The notes under the pieces: generated by a model
What the model was told of the DNA's origin: nothing
What the model saw: the letters and a program-made list of their open reading frames with translations, nothing else
The model's database searches: none
Part shown: positions 9,689-16,726 of the stretch, one piece after another
Numbering within the stretch: position 1 is the stretch's first letter
Layout of the letters: each line of letters begins with the position of its first letter
Position numbers and translations under genes: made by a program
Source: JBBRVP01 sp038246785
Lineage (GTDB): Bacteria; Actinomycetota; Actinomycetes; Jiangellales; Jiangellaceae
DNA length: 64,000 bases
NCBI GenBank assembly: GCA_038246785.1
Contig: JBBRVP010000002.1
Location: 1-64,000 of the forward strand
Direction of reading: 5' to 3'

Positions 9689-10140
9689 GGCAGGTCCCGG
9701 TAGGCGTCGACGGTCGCCACGTGCCGGCCGGTGACCGGCACAGCGACGTTGACGGCGCCGGAGAGGAAGTCCGGGACGAACGGCAGCGGCACCGTCGTCG
9801 CCACCACGACCTCGACCTGGCCTCCGGGGCGGTAGCAGCCCGGATCGGCCGGGCAGACCGCGACCGAGGCGGAGCCGGGCGACAGGCCCTGGTCGTCGAG
9901 GGCCAGCCGGGCCGCCGCGTCGGCGCGCGCGTGGTCGCCGGTCACCGTGAAGACCCGGCCGGCCTCGCGGGCGGCCTGCGTCACGCCGTACGCCGCCCGC
10001 TGCACCGCGAAGGCCGACAGCATGATGTAGACGAGCGGCAGCAACAGCAGCAGCCCGAGGAAGAAGAACTCGACCAGCGCGCTGCCCCGCTGCGCGCGCC
10101 GGGTGCCGGTGACACGGCGGGCGAGACGACGCGGGCTCAC
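9685..10140 (-). CDS. TadE-like pseudopilin
   Basis: A protein of 151 residues with RRAQRGSALVEFFFLGLLLLLPL, the TadE signature of a class III signal region (G-S-A-x-V-E-F) followed by one membrane helix. Next comes YGVTQAAREAGRVF and a small domain with two Cys (VAVCPADPGCYR). TadE proteins are processed by a prepilin peptidase and are thought to prime Flp pilus assembly. It overlaps both neighbours by four bases. The last residues (ATVDAYRDLP) resemble those of TadE paralogues. Confidence 0.85.
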   Translation of the reverse strand: MSPRRLARRVTGTRRAQRGSALVEFFFLGLLLLLPLVYIMLSAFAVQRAAYGVTQAAREAGRVFTVTGDHARADAAARLALDDQGLSPGSASVAVCPADPGCYRPGGQVEVVVATTVPLPFVPDFLSGAVNVAVPVTGRHVATVDAYRDLP

Positions 10141-10556
10141 AGCGCCGACTCCTCGACGGCGTGCCCGGTGACGCTGATCGCCTTGGCCGGCCCCAGCGGG
10201 CCGAGCACCGGCAGGGTGGCGGTGACCCGCACCGCCATCACCGTGCCGCCCCCCTCAAGACCGGCCGACACCGACTGGACGAGGCGGGCGCTGAGGGCGC
10301 CGTCGATGCATGCCCGGGCCGCTGCCTGGGCGTCGCCCGGTCCGCGGTCGGCGTCGGCACCCAGCCGCGCGCCGTCGGCGGCGCAGGCGGTGAGGGTGTT
10401 GCGTACGTGCAGAGCGAAGCCGACCTGCAGCACCCCGAGGAACAGGAAGAGCAGTGGGATGGTGACGAGCACGAAGTCCGCGACCGCCGCTCCGCGCTCG
10501 ACCGCGCCGCCGGCCGGCCAGGACGCCCGACGGCTGCGTGGTGCCTGACCGCTCAG
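10137..10556 (-). CDS. TadE-family protein, possible CTG start
   Basis: The frame encodes ERGAAVADFVLVTIPLLFLF, a clear TadE class III leader plus helix, and then RNTLTACAADGARLG typical of the family. The only GTG (10472) lies inside this motif and would remove ERGAAVADF. No ATG, GTG or TTG exists between it and the pilin gene. A CTG at 10554-10556 forms a CTGA overlap with the pilin stop, matching the ATGA/GTGA overlaps used in the rest of the operon. I therefore take CTG as start, giving 139 residues. A small sequence error near 10550 is the alternative. Confidence 0.65.
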   Translation of the reverse strand: MSGQAPRSRRASWPAGGAVERGAAVADFVLVTIPLLFLFLGVLQVGFALHVRNTLTACAADGARLGADADRGPGDAQAAARACIDGALSARLVQSVSAGLEGGGTVMAVRVTATLPVLGPLGPAKAISVTGHAVEESAL

Positions 10557-10732
10557 ATCTGCCCCATCGCCCGGTTGAACAGGCTGATGAGCTGGTCCTG
10601 GGCCACGCCCCAGATCGCCGCCACGAGCAACGCGGTCATGAGGGTGACGAGCACCCAGCCGGGGATGTCACCCCGTTCCTCGCGGAGGCGGTGATGGGTC
10701 ACCTCGAGCCGGGCGGTGAGTCGACGGGACAT
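10553..10732 (-). CDS. Flp/Tad-type small pilin-like protein
   Basis: A protein of 59 residues with a basic N-terminus, then EERGDIPGWVLVTLMTALL, one membrane helix and a short amphipathic end (SLFNRAMGQI). This matches the small pilin-like genes found between tadC and tadE in actinobacteria, which probably form the Flp pilus fibre. In the uninterrupted locus it would follow the tadC stop (10792) by about 60 bases. At present the element separates it from tadA and tadB by about 10 kb. Confidence 0.75.
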   Translation of the reverse strand: MSRRLTARLEVTHHRLREERGDIPGWVLVTLMTALLVAAIWGVAQDQLISLFNRAMGQI

Positions 10733-10791
10733 GCGGTGTGCTCCTCGGATGCGTCGTGCGGGATCGGATCGGGCGTCGGGTCGTGGGTTGG

Positions 10792-10877
10792 TCAGGCGGT
10801 GAGGTTGAGGCTGAGCAGGCCGGGATAGAGGGCGAACACCACGGTCACCGGCATGACGAGGAAGACGACCGGGACCA
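10792..10877 (-). pseudogene. tadC, 3' fragment beyond the integrated element
   Basis: Reading out of the element, the frame gives VPVVFLVMPVTVVFALYPGLLSLNLTA and a stop. This is the normal last membrane helix and tail of TadC. The 5' portion lies at 20408-21276 and ends ESGGRKEIAMMVPVV at the matching junction. Joining the two at the shared 10-bp core restores one continuous frame. On its own this piece can be expressed only from element sequence, for example from an ATG at 10905, as a 37-residue peptide. Confidence 0.9.
10864..10877. repeat. Attachment site at left end of element (core at 10868-10877)
   Basis: GACGACCGGGACCA here matches GACAACCGGGACCA at 20404-20417 with one mismatch; the last ten bases are identical. 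Host tadC sequence lies to the left and element sequence to the right. A short core is typical of serine integrases. Confidence 0.85.
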
Positions 10878-10946
10878 CAAAGACCAGGTCCTCCCTATCC
10901 CGCATAGGCCACCACCCGCGGCCGGCCTGCGCGCCGGCCCGAGTTC

Positions 10947-11291
10947 TCACCCGGCCCGGCGCACCTGCACCCGCTGGTGGTGGTCGCGGGCGAGCGCGGT
11001 GAACGTCACGACCGGGGTGGACATGTCGTGGTCGTGGCCCCGCCAGCGGATGCGCACCGCGCGGCCCGGCTGGGTGAGCCGGTCCTCGGACAGGTTGACC
11101 TCGGGGCCGACGTAGCAGTCCAGCCATTCCACCGGCCCGGACGTCGACGCGGCGATCTCCGCGCGGGCCGGGCGTACCTCCGCCGGGAATGGACCCTCGA
11201 GCACGGCGTTCGGCCAGTCTGCGGACAGCCGCCCGTACGCGCCGGGGATCATCGGGGCGACCACCAGGTCCACCGCGTCGGTGAGCCTCAC
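10947..11291 (-). CDS. Probable phage head-completion (stopper-like) protein
   Basis: A protein of 114 residues. GTG at 11291 overlaps the previous stop by four bases. The visible sequence (MIPGAYGRLSADWPNAVLEGPFPAEVRP, then a beta-rich half ending VTFTALARDHHQRVQV) looks like a small beta-barrel head-tail joining protein. It is placed last in the head gene order capsid-connector-stopper. I do not recognise a named family, so the role rests mainly on position and size. It is the leftmost gene of the element, 70 bases from the attachment core. Confidence 0.5.
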   Translation of the reverse strand: MRLTDAVDLVVAPMIPGAYGRLSADWPNAVLEGPFPAEVRPARAEIAASTSGPVEWLDCYVGPEVNLSEDRLTQPGRAVRIRWRGHDHDMSTPVVTFTALARDHHQRVQVRRAG

Positions 11292-11602
11292 CCGGCCCGC
11301 CGCCGGTAGCGGTGCAGCACCGCGAGCTCGCCGATGGTGAACCCGGACCATCCGGGCTCGGCCCACGTCGTCGACAGGTCGCCCACGGCCTGGGTGCGCA
11401 GCTGGTCCGGGTTGCGGTACAGCCGCGCGGCGACCTGGAGGATGACGTGGCCGAGCCCGCCGGCCGGTTCGGCGGCCTCGAACCCGACGCCGCGCGTGTA
11501 GTCGGAGACGACGGCGGTGGCGAAGTCCAGGGCCAGCGTGGCGGTCGCGGTGTCCAGGTCGGCCTGGATGAACGCGGCCAGGTTCTCCGCGGTGGGCAGC
11601 AC
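11288..11602 (-). CDS. Probable phage head-tail adaptor protein
   Basis: A protein of 104 residues, helical: PTAENLAAFIQADLDTATATLALDFATAVV, then YRNPDQLRTQAVGDLSTTWAE and FTIGELAVLHRYRR. This pattern (helix of about 20, RNP motif, short C-terminal helix) is that of HK97 gp6-like adaptor proteins that bind the portal ring. GTG at 11602 follows the capsid stop by six bases. The frame runs on upstream in the shadow of the capsid gene, which explains a longer apparent frame. Confidence 0.6.
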   Translation of the reverse strand: MLPTAENLAAFIQADLDTATATLALDFATAVVSDYTRGVGFEAAEPAGGLGHVILQVAARLYRNPDQLRTQAVGDLSTTWAEPGWSGFTIGELAVLHRYRRRAG

Positions 11603-11607
11603 CGCGC

Positions 11608-12496
11608 TCAGCCGCCGTTGACGCCGGTCAGCTTGACGATGGCCTCCGGGTAGAGCGGGCCGGCGTCGTAGCGGGCCTGCACCCGGATGCCGACCTGCCC
11701 GGAGGTGGCGTAGGTCTGGTCGAGGACCTTCACCTGGGGGGCGATGTCGCGGGCCACGGCGACCGTGGACGGCACCCACAGCACGACCGTGGTCGCGAAC
11801 GGCGTCGTCCCGGCGGTGGGGATGCGCGCAGTGACCGTCACCGGGAAGCCGAGGATGCGGAACGCCCCGGCCTCGGTCGGGTCCGGCTGCACCAGGTAGC
11901 GCCCGGTGGTGTCCTTGAGCTTGCGCAGCACCCCGAACACGAACGGGGTCATGAGCCACTTCGCCCCGGACGGGTCGACGTTGGCGGTGAGCAGCTTGGT
12001 CACCGCGTCGCTCATCGCGTCCAACGTGATCGCGCCGGACACCGGGACGGCCTGCGTGCCCGGGGTAGGTCAGCAGCCCGGTCGGCTGGGTGCCGTCGAC
12101 GACGGTGGAGGCGATGAACGCGGTATCCAGGGCGGCGGCCACGTCGGAGACGAGGCGGGCCTGGAGCACCGAGTCGAGGGCGACGACGGACTGGCGGAGC
12201 AGCTCGTCGGACACCCGGGTAATGACCTTGACCGACTTCATCGCCTTCGGCAGGAGCAGCAGCTCGCCGAAGGTCACGTCGTCGTCGGGGATGGCGGCAC
12301 CCTCGGCGACCCAGGCGGCGCCGGTGGAGGACAGCAGCCGCGGGATGCGCAGGCTGTTGCCGCCGTTGGTGTCGAAGATGCGCGGGCCGGCGGCGAGGAA
12401 CACCGACTGTGCCTGCAACGGCTGCAGGAGCAGCTGCGCGACCTGCTGCTGGGTGAGGACTCCGCCTGCGGCGGGGGTCTGGGTGGACTCGGGCAC
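11608..12496 (-). pseudogene. HK97-fold major capsid protein, split by a +1 frameshift
   Basis: The first 145 codons read as an HK97-type capsid: LLQPLQAQSVFLAAGPRIFD, then WVAEGAAIPDDDVTFGELLL and KVITRVSDELLRQS. At the CCCC run 12062-12065 the frame is lost. One base further on, the next frame continues TQAVPVSGAITLDAMSDAV through KWLMTPFVFGVLRKLKDTTG to KLTGVNGG and a stop at 11608. Together they make about 295 residues, the usual length for capsid proteins without a scaffold or protease domain. An extra base in the C run could be a real mutation, a sequencing error, or a programmed +1 shift at CCC, as known in Listeria phage PSA. Confidence 0.8.
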
Positions 12497-12584
12497 GGGA
12501 TGGCTCCTGACGTGATCACGGTTGGATCGCGTAGGCGCCTGGCCTCAGCGGACGACGGGCTCCCGGCCCGAGACCATCATACCC

Positions 12585-13010
12585 CTACCCGGTACCGCGG
12601 AGCAGTCCGAGCAGCGACACCGCCGTCTCGTCGGGGCGGGCCCCCTGCCCGGCGTCCCCGGTCGGTCGCCGCGAGCCCAGGTGCGGCTTGCGGGCCAGCA
12701 GCTCGTCGACGGCGGCGGTCACGTTCTCCGGGGTCGGGGCGGCGAGCAGCTCGGCGGTGCGGGGCAGGTCGTCGGGGTCGGCGAGCCGCCCGGTGCCGGC
12801 CACCAGCGCCACCACCAGCCGGTCAGCCAACGTGTCGCGGTCCTTCGCCTTCACCCGGTGGGCGGCGGCCTCGTCGCGCAGCTGCTGCACGTACTCCCGC
12901 GAGAACGTCTCCTGCTCGCCGCCGGTAGGCCCCTGCGCCCGCGCTGCCTCCTCGGCGCCCTCGTGCTCCTGCGTGGCCCCTGCGGCCTCCTGGGTGGTGT
13001 TCTCGGTCAT
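12585..13010 (-). CDS. Probable capsid scaffolding protein
   Basis: A protein of 141 residues with a strongly acidic, Glu/Gln/Ala-rich N-terminus, a helix (SREYVQQLRDEAAAHRVKAK) and a shorter C-terminal helical end. This composition and the position between portal and capsid are typical of phage scaffolding proteins that shape the procapsid. ATG at 13010 overlaps the portal stop by four bases. Since no protease gene is present, scaffold removal would have to be by release or by a helper enzyme. Confidence 0.65.
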   Translation of the reverse strand: MTENTTQEAAGATQEHEGAEEAARAQGPTGGEQETFSREYVQQLRDEAAAHRVKAKDRDTLADRLVVALVAGTGRLADPDDLPRTAELLAAPTPENVTAAVDELLARKPHLGSRRPTGDAGQGARPDETAVSLLGLLRGTG

Positions 13011-14458
13011 GCCGTCCCTCCTGAGTTGTCGGTGCGGGTCTGGTCGGCGGCTGCGAACAGCCCGGCCGCTGCGAGCGCGGCTGGCTGCGACAGCCCGTTC
13101 TGGTCCTGCAAGGTCTGCGCCAGCTCGGCGCGGGCCGCCACGTCGGCGACGCCGCCGGCGCCGTCCATGGTGCGCATGGCGGCTCGCTGCTCCGGTGTGT
13201 AGCCGAGGTCGTCGCGGGCCTGCTCGACCGGCACGATCCCGGCCGCGACCAGCTTTGCCGCGGCGTCGGCGGCCTGCGCCACCGTCGGGGTCTCCGGGTC
13301 GGACCACACCGGCTCGACGTCTGCGAGGTCCGGGCGCGGCCGGCCGGTGGCGACCTCGGCGGCCAGCCGCACCACCTCCGCCCACGACTGCGAGAACGCT
13401 CGCTGACGGGCGCGGGCGCGGGCCGCCAGCCCCGACTCCGACGCCCGCAGCGCCTCAGCCGACGCGGGCTGGTCCATGGCGATGCCGACCATGGCCGGCG
13501 GCAGCTGCGAGATGGCGGCGATCTGGTGGGTGAGCACCGAGATGGCCTCGGTGTACGGCGTGAGGGCGGCGGCGTCGAGCTGGCCGACCTGGGCCTCCTG
13601 CCGGGAACCTTCCAGCTGCCACACCCGGGCCGGGCCGTCGACGAACGGGTTCACCGGGTTCCCGTCGTCGTCCACGACGATCTCCACGCCGAGGGTGAAC
13701 CGGCGCGGACGCGCCCCGAACTCGGCGCTGACCATCATGTCCGACGCGAGCTTGGTCACCGCGTCGACCAATGGCTCCACGTCGGCGATCTCCGACACGC
13801 CGCCGAGGCTGCCCACCGCGGGCCGGTTCACCAGCTCGACGACCGGGACGACGCCGAGCGGGTTGGGCAGCGTCTCGACCACCGCCCAGCCGTCGACCGG
13901 CAGCGCGCCGCCGAGCGGGACCTGCGACGCGGTGCGCAGGCGCAGCACGGCGTCGGGCAGGTACAGCACGCCGTAGCCGTGCTGGTCGAACTCCCCGCCG
14001 TGCCAGCGCTTCAACGCGGCCGCCCGGTCGCCGGTGGCCGGGTTGTAGGCCACGAGGGTCTGCCGCGGGTCCTCCGGGCGGATGCGGGCCCCGCCGCGCG
14101 GATCGGCCCACACCGACACGGGGCCGCGGCCGAACACCAGCGCCGCGCGGGTGGCCTGGTCGGCGCCGTCGACCATCCCGGCGCGGCGCCACAGCCGCCA
14201 CAGGTCCAGGTCGCGCGGCGACCCGGCGCCAGCGGTGAAGCCCTCGACGCGCAGCCGGTCGGCCAGCACGTCGACGACCAGGCGGCAGTGGTTGACCGGC
14301 AACCGCACCAGCCGGCCCTTCAGCGCGTCGGCGTCGGTCTGGGCCAGGTACGCCAACGGCTGCGCCCCGTCGTAGTACAGCTGATGGGTGCGCAGCGGGG
14401 TCTGCGCGTCGTCGAGGCGACGCGACAGCCGCGCCACCTGCTCGCTCGTGTTCACCAT
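13007..14458 (-). CDS. Phage portal protein (SPP1 gp6-like)
   Basis: A protein of 483 residues. It shows YYDGAQPLAYLAQ near the N-terminus, RLPVNHCRLVVDVLADRL, PVVELVNRPAVGSLGGVSEI, and the Pro-rich helix QIAAISQLPPAMVGIAMDQ followed by the tunnel helix ASAEALRASESGLAARARAR. These are the usual features of SPP1-type portals. It forms the ring through which the terminase pumps DNA into the head. ATG 14458 and GTG 14455 are both possible starts and overlap the terminase stop. Confidence 0.88.
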   Translation of the reverse strand: MVNTSEQVARLSRRLDDAQTPLRTHQLYYDGAQPLAYLAQTDADALKGRLVRLPVNHCRLVVDVLADRLRVEGFTAGAGSPRDLDLWRLWRRAGMVDGADQATRAALVFGRGPVSVWADPRGGARIRPEDPRQTLVAYNPATGDRAAALKRWHGGEFDQHGYGVLYLPDAVLRLRTASQVPLGGALPVDGWAVVETLPNPLGVVPVVELVNRPAVGSLGGVSEIADVEPLVDAVTKLASDMMVSAEFGARPRRFTLGVEIVVDDDGNPVNPFVDGPARVWQLEGSRQEAQVGQLDAAALTPYTEAISVLTHQIAAISQLPPAMVGIAMDQPASAEALRASESGLAARARARQRAFSQSWAEVVRLAAEVATGRPRPDLADVEPVWSDPETPTVAQAADAAAKLVAAGIVPVEQARDDLGYTPEQRAAMRTMDGAGGVADVAARAELAQTLQDQNGLSQPAALAAAGLFAAADQTRTDNSGGTA

Positions 14459-15900
14459 GACAGTGCTCGCTTCCTGCTCGGTCGGTTGGCGTGGTAGGCG
14501 GCCCGGTCGTAGGCGACGATCGCGGCCACCGCGGCGTCGATCTTGCGTGGCGATCCGCGCTTGTCCTTCGTGACGAGATCGCCGAGCGCGGTCGGCTTGG
14601 CGGTGCAGTGGGCGACGTGCGCGGCCAGCCGCGGGTCCCCGTCGTGGGACAGCGACCGCGACGTGACCGCGGCGTAGAACCTGTCGGTGGCCGGCGCCAT
14701 CCGCTGCGCCGCCGCGGTGTTCCACTCCAGCACCCGGTCCTCGCCGTGCCGGCCCGCCCAGGCCTCGATCTCCGATCGCCAGCCCCACGGGTCGGCGGCC
14801 AGCTCGACCACCTGGTAGCGGTCGAACGCCTCGGCGACGGCGGCGTCCACATCGGCCCGCGGCACCCGCCAGCGGGCATCCCCGGGGTTCTCCCACACGT
14901 CGAGCACGAACACGAACCCGTCGAGCGTGGCGCCGACCAGCGCGGTGGAGTCGCCGGACGCGGAGCCGTCGAAAGCGAGCACCACCCGCTCGCCCGGCTC
15001 CACCAGCCGGTCGGCGCGGCAGGCGTCCCACGCGCCGAACGGCAGCCAGCCCTCCGCCTGCGTCACCCACTGCCCGAGCCTCAGCTGCCGGAACGTGGCC
15101 TCCCGCGTGGTGCGTGCCAGCGCCGCCAAGGCGTCCTCGGCGAGGAACGGCCTCCGGTCGGCCAGCGCCGGGTTGGCCGCGCGCCACGCCTGCCGGTCGT
15201 CGACGGCGCAGCCGTCCGGCGCCGAGAACTCCTTGAGGTAGAACGCCTCGTTGCCCTCGCGGCCGTGCTTCACCAGCTCCCACATCACCGAGTCCGGCGA
15301 CGCGGCCGGCGTGGAGATCGCCAGCGTCAACGACTCGGCGCGCTTCCCCGCCGACGTCGTCGCCGCTTCCCACACCTCGCGGGTCACCACGTGCAGCTCG
15401 TCGACCACCAACAGGCTCGGGTCGTGGCCCTGTAGCGCGTCGGGCTCGGCCGGCAGCGGCAACAGCACCGCGTCGTTGTGTGGGACGTAGAGCCGATCAC
15501 GGAACACCTGCACCCGCTCGGCCAGGTTGTCGTTCAGCTCGACCATGCGGCGGGCCAGCTTCAGCGTCAGCCCGGCCTGCCGTTCGTCCGAGGCGACGAC
15601 GAGGGTCTCCGCGCTCGCCGGGCCGACGAACAGCTCCGCCAGCCCCAGCGCCGCCGCGAGCGCGGTCTTGCCGTTCGCCCGCGGGATGCTCACCAGCGCG
15701 GTCCGCACGCCAGGCGCGTACGCACCGGCGACGATCTCGCGTTGGAACGCGCGCAGCCGCAGCGGCTTCCCCGCGCCGATGCCGCGCGGGGTCACCACGT
15801 AGTCGCGGACGAAGCGCTGCACACGGCGAGCGCGAGCCCGCGGCCAGCCACCCAGGTCCAGCGGCGGAACGCTGATCTGGCCCTTGGCGCCGGACTTCAC
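14452..15900 (-). CDS. Phage terminase large subunit
   Basis: A protein of 482 residues. The Walker A loop is SIPRANGKT (71-79), Walker B LLVVDE (163-168), a coupling motif LAISTPA follows, and the RNase H-like nuclease domain begins VVLAFDGSASGDSTALVGA. The enzyme cuts and packages DNA into the procapsid using ATP. No clear small subunit is present nearby; in many HK97-like modules that gene sits next to the HNH gene, so one of the small unknown proteins may do the job. Start ATG 15900 overlaps the HNH stop by four bases. Confidence 0.92.
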   Translation of the reverse strand: MKSGAKGQISVPPLDLGGWPRARARRVQRFVRDYVVTPRGIGAGKPLRLRAFQREIVAGAYAPGVRTALVSIPRANGKTALAAALGLAELFVGPASAETLVVASDERQAGLTLKLARRMVELNDNLAERVQVFRDRLYVPHNDAVLLPLPAEPDALQGHDPSLLVVDELHVVTREVWEAATTSAGKRAESLTLAISTPAASPDSVMWELVKHGREGNEAFYLKEFSAPDGCAVDDRQAWRAANPALADRRPFLAEDALAALARTTREATFRQLRLGQWVTQAEGWLPFGAWDACRADRLVEPGERVVLAFDGSASGDSTALVGATLDGFVFVLDVWENPGDARWRVPRADVDAAVAEAFDRYQVVELAADPWGWRSEIEAWAGRHGEDRVLEWNTAAAQRMAPATDRFYAAVTSRSLSHDGDPRLAAHVAHCTAKPTALGDLVTKDKRGSPRKIDAAVAAIVAYDRAAYHANRPSRKRALSW

Positions 15901-16355
15901 GTGATCACACTCGCGAACTTTGACTGGGACGGGGACGGAACGCCGGGCGTCGAGGGGGTCCCTCCCCTGGTTGTCAAGTCGACACGCCGTCCGACACGCC
16001 GACTTTTGAGACGGGTTTCGACTTCTCGGCGTTCGGCGTCGGACGGTGGCCGGCCTGCCTTGCGCCCGTTGCAGCGGCGGCAGCGGACGGCCACGTTCTC
16101 AATCCGCAGAGCCAGGTCTGGGCGTTCGCTGACGGGGATCACGTGGTCGGCGGTGAGGTCGACGGTGCTGCCGCAGTCGAGGCAGAACGGCTGCAGGCGC
16201 CGTGCACGGGCCGACAGGGCCTTCCAGCGGGCCGGGTTCTCGTGCACGTGGCCGCGGGCCTTGCGTGGTCGCTGCCGGGCTCGCTCGGCCTGGCAGTCGG
16301 GGCAGCGCGTGCCGGGCGTGGGCTCGCCGCAGTCGATGCACGGGCGCGCGGTCAC
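15897..16355 (-). CDS. Phage HNH endonuclease
   Basis: A protein of 152 residues with an N-terminal zinc pair (CIDCGEPTPGTRCPDC), then CLDCG, the HNH motif ADHVIPVSERPD with VENVAVRCRRCNGRK-type end. HNH proteins next to a terminase are common in HK97-like phages, where they assist cleavage of packaged DNA. The C-terminal 30 residues are Ser/Pro-rich and probably unstructured. GTG at 16355 overlaps the upstream gene by four bases. Confidence 0.85.
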   Translation of the reverse strand: MTARPCIDCGEPTPGTRCPDCQAERARQRPRKARGHVHENPARWKALSARARRLQPFCLDCGSTVDLTADHVIPVSERPDLALRIENVAVRCRRCNGRKAGRPPSDAERREVETRLKSRRVGRRVDLTTRGGTPSTPGVPSPSQSKFASVIT

Positions 16356-16726
16356 GGCTGGGCCCCCTCCAGGCCAAGCGCTGCGGCGAGCCGCGCGTCA
16401 AGGTCGCGCTGCCCGGATGACTGATAGGCGCCGATCCACGCAGCGAGGACGTCGAGGTCCATTCCGGCCCGCTGGGCAAGGCCGATCGTGATGCCCGGCG
16501 CGTAGGCCGGGTCGTCGGGCAGCCCCAGGAACATCGAGGTCATCGCCCACAGTGTCCGGGCGGCTAGCTCCGGACCGCCGCCCAGCAGCTCAGCGAGCAC
16601 TTCGTTCGCCGCCGCTTGGTCACGAGCCAGCCACGCGGCGGCAAGCCTGGCCGCGATGATCCTGCCCAGGGCCAGTGCGACACCCTCGCTGCGGGGTAGG
16701 TCCGGGTTGTGGTCGTGCTCGCTCAT
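16352..16726 (-). CDS. Element protein of unknown function, helical
   Basis: A protein of 124 residues, acidic and almost entirely helical (ARLAAAWLARDQAAANEVLAELLG and ALGLEGAQP at the end). ATG at 16726 overlaps the replication gene stop by four bases. I recognise no family. It sits between the replication and packaging genes, where a small terminase subunit or a transcription factor would be expected, but no DNA-binding motif is evident. Confidence 0.6.
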   Translation of the reverse strand: MSEHDHNPDLPRSEGVALALGRIIAARLAAAWLARDQAAANEVLAELLGGGPELAARTLWAMTSMFLGLPDDPAYAPGITIGLAQRAGMDLDVLAAWIGAYQSSGQRDLDARLAAALGLEGAQP

